Source: Gammaproteobacteria bacterium
GTDB lineage: Bacteria > Pseudomonadota > Gammaproteobacteria > Arenicellales > Poriferihabitantaceae
Direction: 5' to 3'
Length of the DNA stretch: 35,513 nt
Assembly: GCA_012103395.1 (NCBI GenBank)
Contig: WLWV01000007.1
Span: 1-35,513 of the forward strand
Both the position numbers and the translations under genes were made by a program. Below the pieces are notes generated by a model, which did not search any database, was not told the origin of the DNA, and was given only the letters and a program-made list of their open reading frames with translations. Of the stretch, positions 1 through 8,552 are shown in pieces. Position 1 is the first letter of the stretch; each line of letters opens with the position of its first letter.

Positions 1-219
1 TGGCTCAACATTCAATACTAAAGCCTGAAAAACCGGCTTTGGCTTCGCTCTCTACGTTCACTCCGCCAAAGCCAATAGCGAAGCTGCAATAGAAAGCTAA
101 ATTACAGACCTCAGATTACACTACCTTACCTTCTGGGAAAAGAATGTACCTAATCGTGGTGCCTACTCTGTTTAAACCTTGTAAGCTTGGCATTCTTTGA
201 AAATAACCTGCGCATCTGA

Positions 220-921
220 ATGACAGTATTAAAAGTAGACAACATTAAAAAGCGTTTCGGTGAACTGGAGGTTTTGCATGGTTTGTCGCTGAGCGCGAAT
301 TCGGGAGACGTTATTTCTCTGGTGGGTTCGTCGGGGTCGGGAAAGTCGACATTCTTGCGTTGTATCAATTTGTTGGAGATGCCGGATGAGGGGGAAATTA
401 GTCTGACGGGGGAGGCGATTGACTTTACCTACAAGAAGGGGCTAAGGGTTGCAAAAGACGAGCGACAAGTACAAAAGCTGCGTTCTCGGATTGGGATGGT
501 GTTTCAGCAGTTTAATCTTTGGTCCCATATGACCGTGTTTCAGAATGTGACTGAAGCCCCGATTAAGTGTAGAAGTTTAGACCAATATCCGTCGTTACTT
601 TCTGGCGGTCAGCAGCAACGGGCTGCCATTGCGAGGGCCTTGGCTATGCAGCCCGAGGTTCTGCTGTTCGATGAACCAACCTCCGCATTGGATCCCGAAT
701 TGGTTGGGGAGGTGTTGATGGTGATGCGGCAACTTGCCCAAGAGGGCACGACAATGATAGTTGTTACCCATGAAATGGCATTTGCGCGGGATGTTTGCAA
801 TCGTGTACTATTTTTACATGACGGTTTGATTGAAGAGCAGGGTAACCCTAACCAAGTGTTTACCTCTCCTCGCTCTGACCGACTAAAACAATTTCTTTCG
901 AAAACCAATGCGGCGCATTGA
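220..921 (+). CDS. Polar amino acid ABC transporter ATP-binding protein (HisP/GlnQ type)
   Basis: Walker A GSSGSGKST, signature LSGGQQQR, Walker [16 protein letters not shown]-loop VVTHEMAFA. Confidence 0.95.
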   Translation: MTVLKVDNIKKRFGELEVLHGLSLSANSGDVISLVGSSGSGKSTFLRCINLLEMPDEGEISLTGEAIDFTYKKGLRVAKDERQVQKLRSRIGMVFQQFNLWSHMTVFQNVTEAPIKCRSLDQYPSLLSGGQQQRAAIARALAMQPEVLLFDEPTSALDPELVGEVLMVMRQLAQEGTTMIVVTHEMAFARDVCNRVLFLHDGLIEEQGNPNQVFTSPRSDRLKQFLSKTNAAH

Positions 922-984
922 TCTCAATGTGCTGATTTGATCATCATATTCTTAAACAAAACCCATGGAGTTAGAACTTAAATA

Positions 985-1296
985 ATGAAAAAGAAACTAT
1001 TTTGCGCAGCGATCGCTGCAACAATGGCGTGTACCGGCGCGATGGCGGACACGGTTCGAATCGGTACCGAAGGAGCGTATGCGCCTTGGAACTATCTCGA
1101 TGACGCCGGTAAGCTTGCTGGTTTTGAAATCGATCTTGGTAGCGATCTTTGCAAGCGGGCAGCGTTGACCTGTGAATTTGTTGCCAACGAATGGGACTCC
1201 ATCATCCCTAATTTGATTGCGGGCAACTATGACGTGATCATGGCGGGTATGTCCGTTACCGACGAGCGTAAACAAAGCATTAACTTCTACACCTAA
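985..1296 (+). pseudogene. Truncated amino-acid ABC substrate-binding protein (N-terminal part only)
   Basis: Signal peptide, then VRIGTEGAYAPWNYLDDAGKLAGFEIDLGSDLCKRA...IIPNLIAGNYDVIMAGMSVTDERKQSINFYT*, typical of SBP_bac_3. Stops at 103 aa, whereas family members are about 250 aa. Confidence 0.85.
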
Positions 1297-1322
1297 TTCA
1301 ATAAATCATTCACTGAAATAAA

Positions 1323-1355
1323 GGTTGCCGCTTGTTAGCGGTAGCCTTTTGTTTG
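1323..1355 (+). terminator. Rho-independent-type stem-loop between receptor and permease genes
   Basis: ggttgccgct-tgtt-agcggtagcc: 10-bp stem including two G-U pairs, 4-nt loop, followed by TTTTGTTTGT. Confidence 0.7.
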
Positions 1356-1362
1356 TCCCACT

Positions 1363-2211
1363 ATGCTGGAAACCCTCCCTGAATTCCTCGTCGTTTGGCT
1401 GCAATCTTTTTTAAGCGAAGACAGCTTAACGATGTTGGACTATTTAACCAATGGTAAACACCTCGCTTGGTACGCTAGCGTTCAATACACGCTGATCGCC
1501 GCTGTGTTTGGTGCCCTCCTAGCGGTCATTTTCGGCTTGATTGGGGCTGGACTGAAACGGTCCGTTTTTTTCCCCTTGCGGGCTATTGGAAATGTCTACA
1601 CCACCATGGTTCGGGGGATACCTGATGTTTTATTTATTCTTTTTTTCCCGCTCGCCTTTGAACAATTGGTCGAATACGCCATTGCCCAACGACAATGTTC
1701 ACCGACGGAGCTCGCTTCTGGCTCATGGCCTCCTTGCGATGCCGCCCAGTGGTATTTGAGTACAGCGGAATACCTGATAATGGCATGCGTTTCTTTGGGT
1801 ATCGTCTATGGCGCTTTCGCGGCTAACGTCATTCATGGCGCAATGAACGCCGTACCCAAGGGGCAACTGGAAGCCGCTCGCAGCTATGGCTTTAGTCCCG
1901 CGCAAGTTTTTTGGCGCTTCCAAGTACGCCAGATGTGGGTCTATGCCCTACCGGGGTTGTCCAATGTATGGATGTTGTTGTTAAAAGCAACGTCGTTTTT
2001 ATCTTTGTTACAAATTGCAGATATTGTTCTGTGGGCAGAACGCCTCGGCGCACCGAATTTCATCGCCAGGGTCGGCATGGTCCACCCTGATTGGCGCTGG
2101 AAATACTATTTCGTTCTGTTTATTTTTTATATTTTGATGGCGATATTGTCCGAACGGTTTTTTGCCTATTTGCAAAGGCGGGCTAGCCGTGGAATGTCGG
2201 TGGTTAACTGA
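1363..2211 (+). CDS. Amino acid ABC transporter permease (HisQ-like)
   Basis: Multi-TM; EAA-type loop GAMNAVPKGQLEAARSYGFSPAQVFWRFQVRQMW; stop overlaps next gene start. Confidence 0.9.
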   Translation: MLETLPEFLVVWLQSFLSEDSLTMLDYLTNGKHLAWYASVQYTLIAAVFGALLAVIFGLIGAGLKRSVFFPLRAIGNVYTTMVRGIPDVLFILFFPLAFEQLVEYAIAQRQCSPTELASGSWPPCDAAQWYLSTAEYLIMACVSLGIVYGAFAANVIHGAMNAVPKGQLEAARSYGFSPAQVFWRFQVRQMWVYALPGLSNVWMLLLKATSFLSLLQIADIVLWAERLGAPNFIARVGMVHPDWRWKYYFVLFIFYILMAILSERFFAYLQRRASRGMSVVN

Positions 2212-2984
2212 TGGACTGGTTAATCAACAACGCATTGGTTCAGGACATTATCCTTCTCGCACGTCCAGCATTATTCAATCTCTATTTTGCCCTGATTTCT
2301 ATTCCCTTGGGCTTCCCCTTAGCCATTGGACTCGCGCTGGCGAAAAACCATTCCAATGGGGTTATATCGAGCCTAGCAAGAGGATACATCTACGCATTTC
2401 GCGGTTCACCGTTGTTTATTCAGTTTTTCATGTTTTATTCGGTGATGCTTTCCTTCAACTTAAGCCTTTGGAAGCCCCTAGGCATTAACGAAGTTGTCTT
2501 ACACCCACTATTTCTCGGCCCCCTGATTCTTGTGTTAAACACAAGCGCGTACAGTGCTGAGATTTTTTACGGCGCGTTAAAATCCATTCCCAAAGGTGAA
2601 TCCGAAGCAGCGTGGGCAATGGGAATGTCTAAAAAACAAGTGTTTCGCTCAGTAACCTGGCCGAATATGATTCGACTCGCTTGGCCCGCCTATACTAACG
2701 AAGTGGTGTTCCTATTCCATTCTACCGCCTTGGTCTATTTCACACTGCCTGTGATCAACGAACAAAAAGACCTAATGAACAAAGCGGGTGAGCTATTCGA
2801 ACGGGACTACAATGTATTTCTTCATTTTTCTGTTGCGGGGTTGTACTTTCTCGTTGTTTCCATGGTTATTTTCTACGTCGCGGGTCTCATTTATAATCGA
2901 CTAAACCACCATTTAGTCCCGCCCCTTGGAGCCAAAAAAGCTCCCCGCAAAAAAATCAAATTCGCCCCAAACTATTTGCGCTGA
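2211..2984 (+). CDS. Amino acid ABC transporter permease (HisM-like)
   Basis: Multi-TM; EAA loop GALKSIPKGESEAAWAMGMSKKQVFRSVTWPNMIR; RGSPLFIQFFM motif. Confidence 0.9.
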   Translation: MDWLINNALVQDIILLARPALFNLYFALISIPLGFPLAIGLALAKNHSNGVISSLARGYIYAFRGSPLFIQFFMFYSVMLSFNLSLWKPLGINEVVLHPLFLGPLILVLNTSAYSAEIFYGALKSIPKGESEAAWAMGMSKKQVFRSVTWPNMIRLAWPAYTNEVVFLFHSTALVYFTLPVINEQKDLMNKAGELFERDYNVFLHFSVAGLYFLVVSMVIFYVAGLIYNRLNHHLVPPLGAKKAPRKKIKFAPNYLR

Positions 2985-3499
2985 GTGACGAGGGCAGATT
3001 GTCCGTCTGGTCTGTCTTTTTTGGTAATAAATGGAGACAGCCACAAACTGTGATCAGACAAAATGCTGCTTCTTATAATAGGCTGGCATATTAATCGAGA
3101 ATGATTACCTTGCTGATTTCCCAACATCTGCTGGGCTGGAAAAATGACCGTGTACCTTTTCTTGGGGGGTGTTATGTTGTTGACATACCCACTTCTGCCC
3201 GATGGATTGGCAACATACCGCCAGTGCACCAGTGAACCCACCGCCTTGGGACGCCATGGTGAGCGGGGCGTGATCGCCATTATTGTGGTTCGACACCATG
3301 AAGCCCATCAGCTCGGTCGTGGTTTGATTCCTTTTACTTTTAATCCGACGTTTGATTGGCATGCGGTCAGATTCCTCCGGGGTGGTGAGGACAATTAAGG
3401 ATATACTGGGATGCCCTAAGCTCACTAGTATGTAGACAAACCATCTTACAAAAGCTGATTGCTCATTTTATGTATCACCACAATTTCAAAAAACCGTGC

Positions 3500-4366
3500 C
3501 TAACCTGTTGGGTGTAATATCTGATTGACTTGCGTTTCCGATAATGCGTCATTTAAATAATCGAAACTGCCATCCTGCAACATTGCTTCACTCGCTGCTT
3601 TTAGCAACCCAAACGTGGCGCGAGCTAATCCTCCACCTGTGCTGACCCGTTTAATACCAACATCTTCCAACATGGTCAGTGTTAGCGGTTCCTCAGTGGC
3701 TCCCATTCCAAAACTGATTGGGCCGTCCACATCTCGCACAAGGTTTCCAAGCTTTGTTAAATCATTTAACCCCGGCGCAAACAAGCAATCCGCACCCGCT
3801 TCTCTGTAGGCATTTAGCCGATTAACCGCTTCCTCATAGGGGTCTTCATTGTCGGTGTAGTACACCTCGCAGCGTGCCGTCAAGGTATAACAAATACCAC
3901 TGGCGTCTGCCGCTTGCCGAGCGGCGCGAATCCGCGCTACCGCTAGATCAAAGTCGATCAGTTTCCCACTATTTCCATTGTCTCTTGAGGGCACTGTGTC
4001 CTGATCTTCAATGCTTCCGCCGACCATTCGGTTATTAATTGATAGCCGAATGGTTTCCGCCACCTCTTCTGGCGATGGACCGTACCCATTTTCCAAGTCT
4101 CCACTGGTTGGCAGTTTAGTGGCCTGGGCGATCTCACCATAGGCGCTAAGCATTTCTTCTTTGGGAACACCATAGACATAGTCCATTCTTCCTCTAACCC
4201 AATTCACACCCCCACTCGTGGTACCAATACATCGGAATCCGCGTTTTGCAAATATCATTGCACTAAAGGCATCCCAGGCGCAGGACATCACAAATAGCTC
4301 GTTACTAGAATGCAATAACCTGAACGCTTCGGCCGCTTCTTGTAAGGATAAAGCAATTGAGGACAC
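3500..4366 (-). CDS. Isocitrate lyase/PEP mutase family protein, copy 1 (5' end altered, GTG start inside a repeat element)
   Basis: GTTSGGVNWVRGRMDYV, PTSGDLENGYG, GGSIEDQD, CLFAPGLND, STGGGLARATFGLL; nearly identical over most of its length to ORF 6831-7703. Confidence 0.85.
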   Translation of the reverse strand: MSSIALSLQEAAEAFRLLHSSNELFVMSCAWDAFSAMIFAKRGFRCIGTTSGGVNWVRGRMDYVYGVPKEEMLSAYGEIAQATKLPTSGDLENGYGPSPEEVAETIRLSINNRMVGGSIEDQDTVPSRDNGNSGKLIDFDLAVARIRAARQAADASGICYTLTARCEVYYTDNEDPYEEAVNRLNAYREAGADCLFAPGLNDLTKLGNLVRDVDGPISFGMGATEEPLTLTMLEDVGIKRVSTGGGLARATFGLLKAASEAMLQDGSFDYLNDALSETQVNQILHPTG

Positions 4367-4422
4367 CCAAAGATTAGGAACGGGTTTGTTATGCCAACGG
4401 AAAACGATGGGTGTCCTTAATT
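4355..4422. repeat. Short inverted-repeat element (about 68 bp) with AATTRAGGACACCCA ends, copy A
   Basis: Left arm AATTGAGGACACCCA (4355-4369), right arm TGGGTGTCCTTAATT (4408-4422); related element with matching core at 7766-7872. Confidence 0.75.
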
Positions 4423-4581
4423 CAATTCAACGTCGAGTTGGACGTGAGGTACGCTATCAGTGGTTAAGGGTCTTGGGTTCGCACGGATTGGTAAACTCCA
4501 ATCCTCCGCCCAACTTGGGACAGTCACAGTGGAGACGAGGGCCCCCATCATTGCTCCGAGAATTGCGGTCTTAATTTTCAT
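4417..4581 (-). pseudogene. 5' fragment of a secreted-protein gene (54 aa), 3' end replaced by repeat element
   Basis: Minus strand reads MKIKTAILGAMMGALVSTVTVPSWAEDWSLPIRANPRPLTTDSVPHVQLDVELN*: clear Sec signal peptide; the TAA stop lies in the element's right arm. Below the length cutoff of the supplied ORF track. Confidence 0.6.
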
Positions 4582-4633
4582 TTAGGGATTCCCATCTCAC
4601 AAAATTTATCCAGCCCATGTTAGGACTTATACG

Positions 4634-5143
4634 CTATCGGTTGTGATAAGCGCTACTGACGGCAAAACTATCCTCGAACCAATTCCAGAGCACTACCTGA
4701 CCATCTTGCACTTTTGCACGAAGGGCGAAGGTGAACATATCCGTTTCTTTGCCCGAATTCGTGGTCAAAAGCTTCATCTGGCCGAATACAGCTGCGGTGT
4801 CTCCCGACGCAAAAGCGTCCAGGTTTTTCCAAAGCGTCACCTGCACATTCTTGGAAAATTCACCGAGAAAACCGAAAATCACCTCTTTTCCCTCCCAATT
4901 TCCAATCCAAGGTAGGCTTGGATCGCCTTCGTTCTGCCAAACCATGTCATCCGCCATCAGCCCAGACATTCCTTCCATGTCTCCTTTACCCATGGCACCC
5001 ATGAAAGCCATAACTGTATCAAAGGTTGCTTGGCTTGTCTCATCCATCGAATGCGTGGATGCGGCGCGCGCGGACGCCCCTTTTGCCAGAGTTAACGCGA
5101 GTGTTGCGTAGACTGATCCAGTTAAAATTTTTCTTCTATTCAT
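4634..5143 (-). CDS. Exported SnoaL/NTF2-like protein
   Basis: N-terminal MNRRKILTGSVYATLALTLAKGASARA export signal; ...AFMGAMGKGDMEGMSGLMADDMVWQNEGDPSLPWIGNWEGKEVIFGFL... NTF2-like pattern. Confidence 0.75.
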   Translation of the reverse strand: MNRRKILTGSVYATLALTLAKGASARAASTHSMDETSQATFDTVMAFMGAMGKGDMEGMSGLMADDMVWQNEGDPSLPWIGNWEGKEVIFGFLGEFSKNVQVTLWKNLDAFASGDTAAVFGQMKLLTTNSGKETDMFTFALRAKVQDGQVVLWNWFEDSFAVSSAYHNR

Positions 5144-5239
5144 TTGATTCTCTCTTACTTAAATGATGGAATTTGTTAATGACAGTGCCTAGGTAGGCGA
5201 AAGCGCGACCACCGACAACGCTCCTAGGGACCAATAGTG

Positions 5240-5716
5240 TTACTTTCCTGATAGCTGTCGTAGAGCGCTAGCCCAATCTTCAACGTGGTAGGAACGTACA
5301 ATCTTGCCATCCTCCATCATGTGGATATCGATCGTCATGATGTCAAAACTACGACCTTGACCATCTACGCCAAAAAGCGGCCCAACTGGCGTTCCGGTTG
5401 CCCGACTGAGCACTGTGACGCTGTCTTCATTCTGATGCATGGATTGCACAGCCCAATTTAGATCTGGAATGAGTTTTCCGAATCCACCGACTTGACCAGC
5501 AAAAGCCTCACGTGACTTATTTTTTCCGGAATAATTACCAACACTTTCCCATTCGTTCATCGTGGCTGCTTTAAAGGCCGTTGCGTGATCTTGCGAACTT
5601 GGGTTACTCAGAAAATCGTAAAATGCTTGAACCGTCACTTTGTCACCTGCCATGGCATTGCCTGTCATTGCTAAAAGCATCGAGAAGGCGGCAATAATAA
5701 TTCTTCGGTAATTCAT
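5240..5716 (-). CDS. Exported SnoaL/NTF2-like (ester-cyclase-like) protein
   Basis: Signal peptide MNYRRIIIAAFSMLLAMTGNAMAG; VQAFYDFLSNPSS...WESVGNYSGKNKSREAFAGQVGGFGKLIPDLNWAVQ...GQGRSFDIMTIDIHMMEDGKIVRSYHVEDW. Confidence 0.75.
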   Translation of the reverse strand: MNYRRIIIAAFSMLLAMTGNAMAGDKVTVQAFYDFLSNPSSQDHATAFKAATMNEWESVGNYSGKNKSREAFAGQVGGFGKLIPDLNWAVQSMHQNEDSVTVLSRATGTPVGPLFGVDGQGRSFDIMTIDIHMMEDGKIVRSYHVEDWASALRQLSGK

Positions 5717-5840
5717 GGTTTATTCTCCAATGTGTCATTTCCCCAAACCGAGATTCGTCTTGGGTGAATCAATTATGGCCTGATTTTGTTTGTACGATAA
5801 GATAGAATAAATAAATTATACTGTTCTGAATATTTGAATA

Positions 5841-6755
5841 ATGCTCGATCAACTCCGCCAGCTGGCAATCTTCGCGAAAACCATCGATCATGGCTCGTTT
5901 CGAGGCGCAGCTAGAGCGCTTAGATTATCCCCCTCCGTCGTCAGTCATCATATCTCTCAGTTGGAAGAATCTCTGGGAGTCGTGCTGATTTATCGGTCTA
6001 CTCGAAAACTCTCTTTGACACTTGAGGGCGAACGCCTGCTGGTTGCTGTACACCGGATGCTTGAAGCGGTAGAAGAAGAGCTTGTTGACCTGTCTAGTTC
6101 TGCGATGATGCCGACCGGTGAACTTCGTTTAACTGTTCCATCAGTTCTTTCACAATCCCGCCTTACTGATTCAATCGGCGCCTTTTCGATGAAATATCCG
6201 GGCATAACGCTTTCTCTGGATTTCTCGGATGTACGCCAAGATATCATCGAAGGAGGTTACGATGTCGCCATTCAAATGGGGCTTAAAAAGAGCAAATCCG
6301 CCTCGACTCGAACGCTTTTCAGCGTAAAGCGCCAATTAGTTGCGTCAAAAAGCTATTTGGCGGATCGCCCAAAAGTCAGTAGGCCAGAAGAAATCAGTGA
6401 TTGGGATTGGCTCGAATTGGCACCGGTTTACCACATCAAGCCTTCATTCAAGAAAGCCGGGGCCAAATTGGTAAGTATCAATCCCACCGCACGCATTAGT
6501 GCTAACGACGCCCAGGCCCTGTATCGGTTGGCACGTTTTGGCACTGGACTGGCAATCGTTCCAGAATTCTTAGCAACAGAAGACATTGACTCCGGAACTG
6601 TAGAGCACGTTTTGCCCGATTGGAATCTGGATCCAGCCTACGTCACTGCTGCCTGGCCTGCGAACGCACCAAAACACGGTTTGATAAAACTACTAGTTAA
6701 CGAACTCAGCCAAGACGAAACCCTTAAAAATACACATCCCAAGGACGATCATTGA
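5841..6755 (+). CDS. LysR family transcriptional regulator
   Basis: N-terminal HTH LDQLRQLAIFAKTIDHGSFRGAARALRLSPSVVSHHISQLEESLGVVLIYRSTRKLSLT; substrate-binding domain follows; divergent from 5240-5716. Confidence 0.95.
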   Translation: MLDQLRQLAIFAKTIDHGSFRGAARALRLSPSVVSHHISQLEESLGVVLIYRSTRKLSLTLEGERLLVAVHRMLEAVEEELVDLSSSAMMPTGELRLTVPSVLSQSRLTDSIGAFSMKYPGITLSLDFSDVRQDIIEGGYDVAIQMGLKKSKSASTRTLFSVKRQLVASKSYLADRPKVSRPEEISDWDWLELAPVYHIKPSFKKAGAKLVSINPTARISANDAQALYRLARFGTGLAIVPEFLATEDIDSGTVEHVLPDWNLDPAYVTAAWPANAPKHGLIKLLVNELSQDETLKNTHPKDDH

Positions 6756-6830
6756 GGGCGCCCATAAATCACCCAAGATCTACTCTAATAACAATTAAGG
6801 GCATATATGGATTCATTTCACAAACCGTGT

Positions 6831-7703
6831 CTAATCTGTCGGGTGTAATATCTGATTGACTTGCGTTTCTGACAATGCGTTATCTAAATAATCGAAACTG
6901 CCACCCTGCAAAATTGCTTCGCTAGCTGTTTTTAGCAACCCAAACGTGGCGCGAGCTAACCCTCCACCTGTGCTAACCCGCCTAACACCCAGGTCTTCCA
7001 ACATGGTCAGTGTCAGCGGCTGCTCAGTGGCTCCCATTCCAAAACTGATTGGGCCGTCCACATCTCGCACAAGGTTTCCAAGCTTTGTTAAATCATTTAA
7101 CCCTGGCGCAAACAAGCAATCCGCACCCGCTTCTCTATAAGCATTTAGTCGCTTGACCGCTACCGAATAGGGGTCTTCATGGTCTGTGTAGTACACCTCG
7201 CAGCGTGCCGTCAAGGTATAACAAATACCGCTGGCATCTGCCGATTGCCGAGCGGCGCGAATCCGCGCTACCGCTAGATCAAAGTCGATCAGCTTCCCAC
7301 TATTTCCATTGTCGCTTGATGGTACTGTGTCCTGATCTTCAATACTTCCACCGACCATTCGGTTGTCAACTGATAGCTGAATGGTTTCCGCCACCTCTTC
7401 TGGCGATCGACCGTACCCATTTTCCAAGTCTCCACTAGTTGGTAGGTTAGTGGCTTGGGCGATTTCGCCATAGGCGCTAAGCATGTCTTTTTTAGGAATG
7501 CTGTAGACATAGTCCATTCTTCCTCTAACCCAGTTCACACCACCACTCGTAGTACCAATACATCGGAATCCGAGTTTTTCAAACATCATTGCACTAAAGG
7601 CATCCCAGGCGCAGGGCATCACAAATAGCTCGTTACTAGAATGCAATAACCTGAACGCTTCGGCCGCTTCTTGTAAGGATCGAGAATTTTGACTTTCTAT
7701 CAT
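6831..7703 (-). CDS. Isocitrate lyase/PEP mutase family protein, copy 2
   Basis: Same family motifs as copy 1; own ATG start MIESQNSRSLQEAAEAF. Confidence 0.9.
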   Translation of the reverse strand: MIESQNSRSLQEAAEAFRLLHSSNELFVMPCAWDAFSAMMFEKLGFRCIGTTSGGVNWVRGRMDYVYSIPKKDMLSAYGEIAQATNLPTSGDLENGYGRSPEEVAETIQLSVDNRMVGGSIEDQDTVPSSDNGNSGKLIDFDLAVARIRAARQSADASGICYTLTARCEVYYTDHEDPYSVAVKRLNAYREAGADCLFAPGLNDLTKLGNLVRDVDGPISFGMGATEQPLTLTMLEDLGVRRVSTGGGLARATFGLLKTASEAILQGGSFDYLDNALSETQVNQILHPTD

Positions 7704-7765
7704 GGGGTTTTATTTGGCTTAAGAGGGTAATTTGTTAGAGTTTGGAATACTCACTTTTAGAAATC

Positions 7766-7872
7766 AATTGAGGACACCCACCCAAAAGCAATTGAGGACA
7801 CCCAAAGATTACCCAAAGATTAGGAACGGGTTTGTTACACCAACGGAAAACGATGGGCGGGTGTCCTTAATT
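7766..7872. repeat. Inverted-repeat element with AATTRAGGACACCC ends, copy B (nested double left arm)
   Basis: Left arms at 7766-7783 (AATTGAGGACACCCACCC) and 7790-7804 (AATTGAGGACACCCA); right arm GGGCGGGTGTCCTTAATT (7855-7872); core GATTAGGAACGGGTTTGTTAyrCCAACGGAAAACGATGGG shared with copy A; internal ACCCAAAGATT tandem duplication (7800-7821). Confidence 0.75.
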
Positions 7873-7874
7873 CA

Positions 7875-8552
7875 TTGGTGGAAGGTAGGCAAAGACGAGG
7901 AGGGAATAAAGAAGGTCGGTACGGTCAATGGGAGATTCCCGTTCCCAGTAAGGAAACATTGGATTTTCTCAGAGAGCTTGTTAACCAGAGAGAGGCCGAA
8001 CGTTGCGTGGAATCCATGGCAGAAATGCGTAAGACCTATCGAGTCCAGCGAAGCGAATTATTATTGGCGTATTTGCTGCACGTTAACGAAAAAGGCGAGG
8101 AGCCGGGTGTTTTTTCGGCGTTTGATCTGTCGGGTGCAAGTGTAAAAGGGCTAAAGGCCGTTGGAACGGACGAGGGAAAAGTGGATTGGCGAAATGGGCG
8201 TTTTGAGGGAGCGAATCTAACAGGCAGCGACTTTCGGGGGATCGATTTCAGTGGCAGTTGTTTTGACAATGCCATATTGGATAATTGCGTATTCGATCAC
8301 TGCGTGATCGACTTGGTGGAGGGGAAGTCTGTTTCCTTAGTCGGTACGATCTTTCACGATTGCGACGCAAGGTCTGCGTATTTTTCACAGCCTGCAGTTT
8401 ATCGCTGTGAATGGTTGAGGTCGGGCGAGAAAGACAGACGCTTTAAAGACAGCGGCTTTAATGGTTCGGGGCGAAAAATAGGTAGAGAGATTGGTGCGGG
8501 AAAAAAATCGAACCCCATCCCCCCCCCCCCGCCCTCCCTTCAGCTTTTCTGA
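7875..8552 (+). pseudogene. Pentapeptide-repeat domain portion of a disrupted pentapeptide/WD40 protein
   Basis: AFDLSGASVKGL...WRNGRFEGANLTGSDFRGIDFSGSCFDNAILDNCVFDHCVIDLVE; first codon is TTG right beside the repeat element; frame lost at poly-C 8519-8530. Confidence 0.65.

Noticed and set aside
1297-1338. In-frame readthrough of the receptor stop (YT*FNKSFTEIKVAAC*)
   Set aside because: The extension is only 13 codons, partly inside the terminator stem, and does not restore receptor sequence.
2972-3425. ORFs 2972-3280 (-), 3105-3425 (-) and 3144-3398 (+) in the gap after the ABC operon
   Set aside because: Mutually overlapping, no recognised family or start context. May be a degraded gene relic, but I cannot support a call.
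7732-8145. ORF 7732-8145 overlapping element copy B and the pentapeptide ORF
   Set aside because: It runs through the repeat element and out of frame with the pentapeptide domain; no family features.
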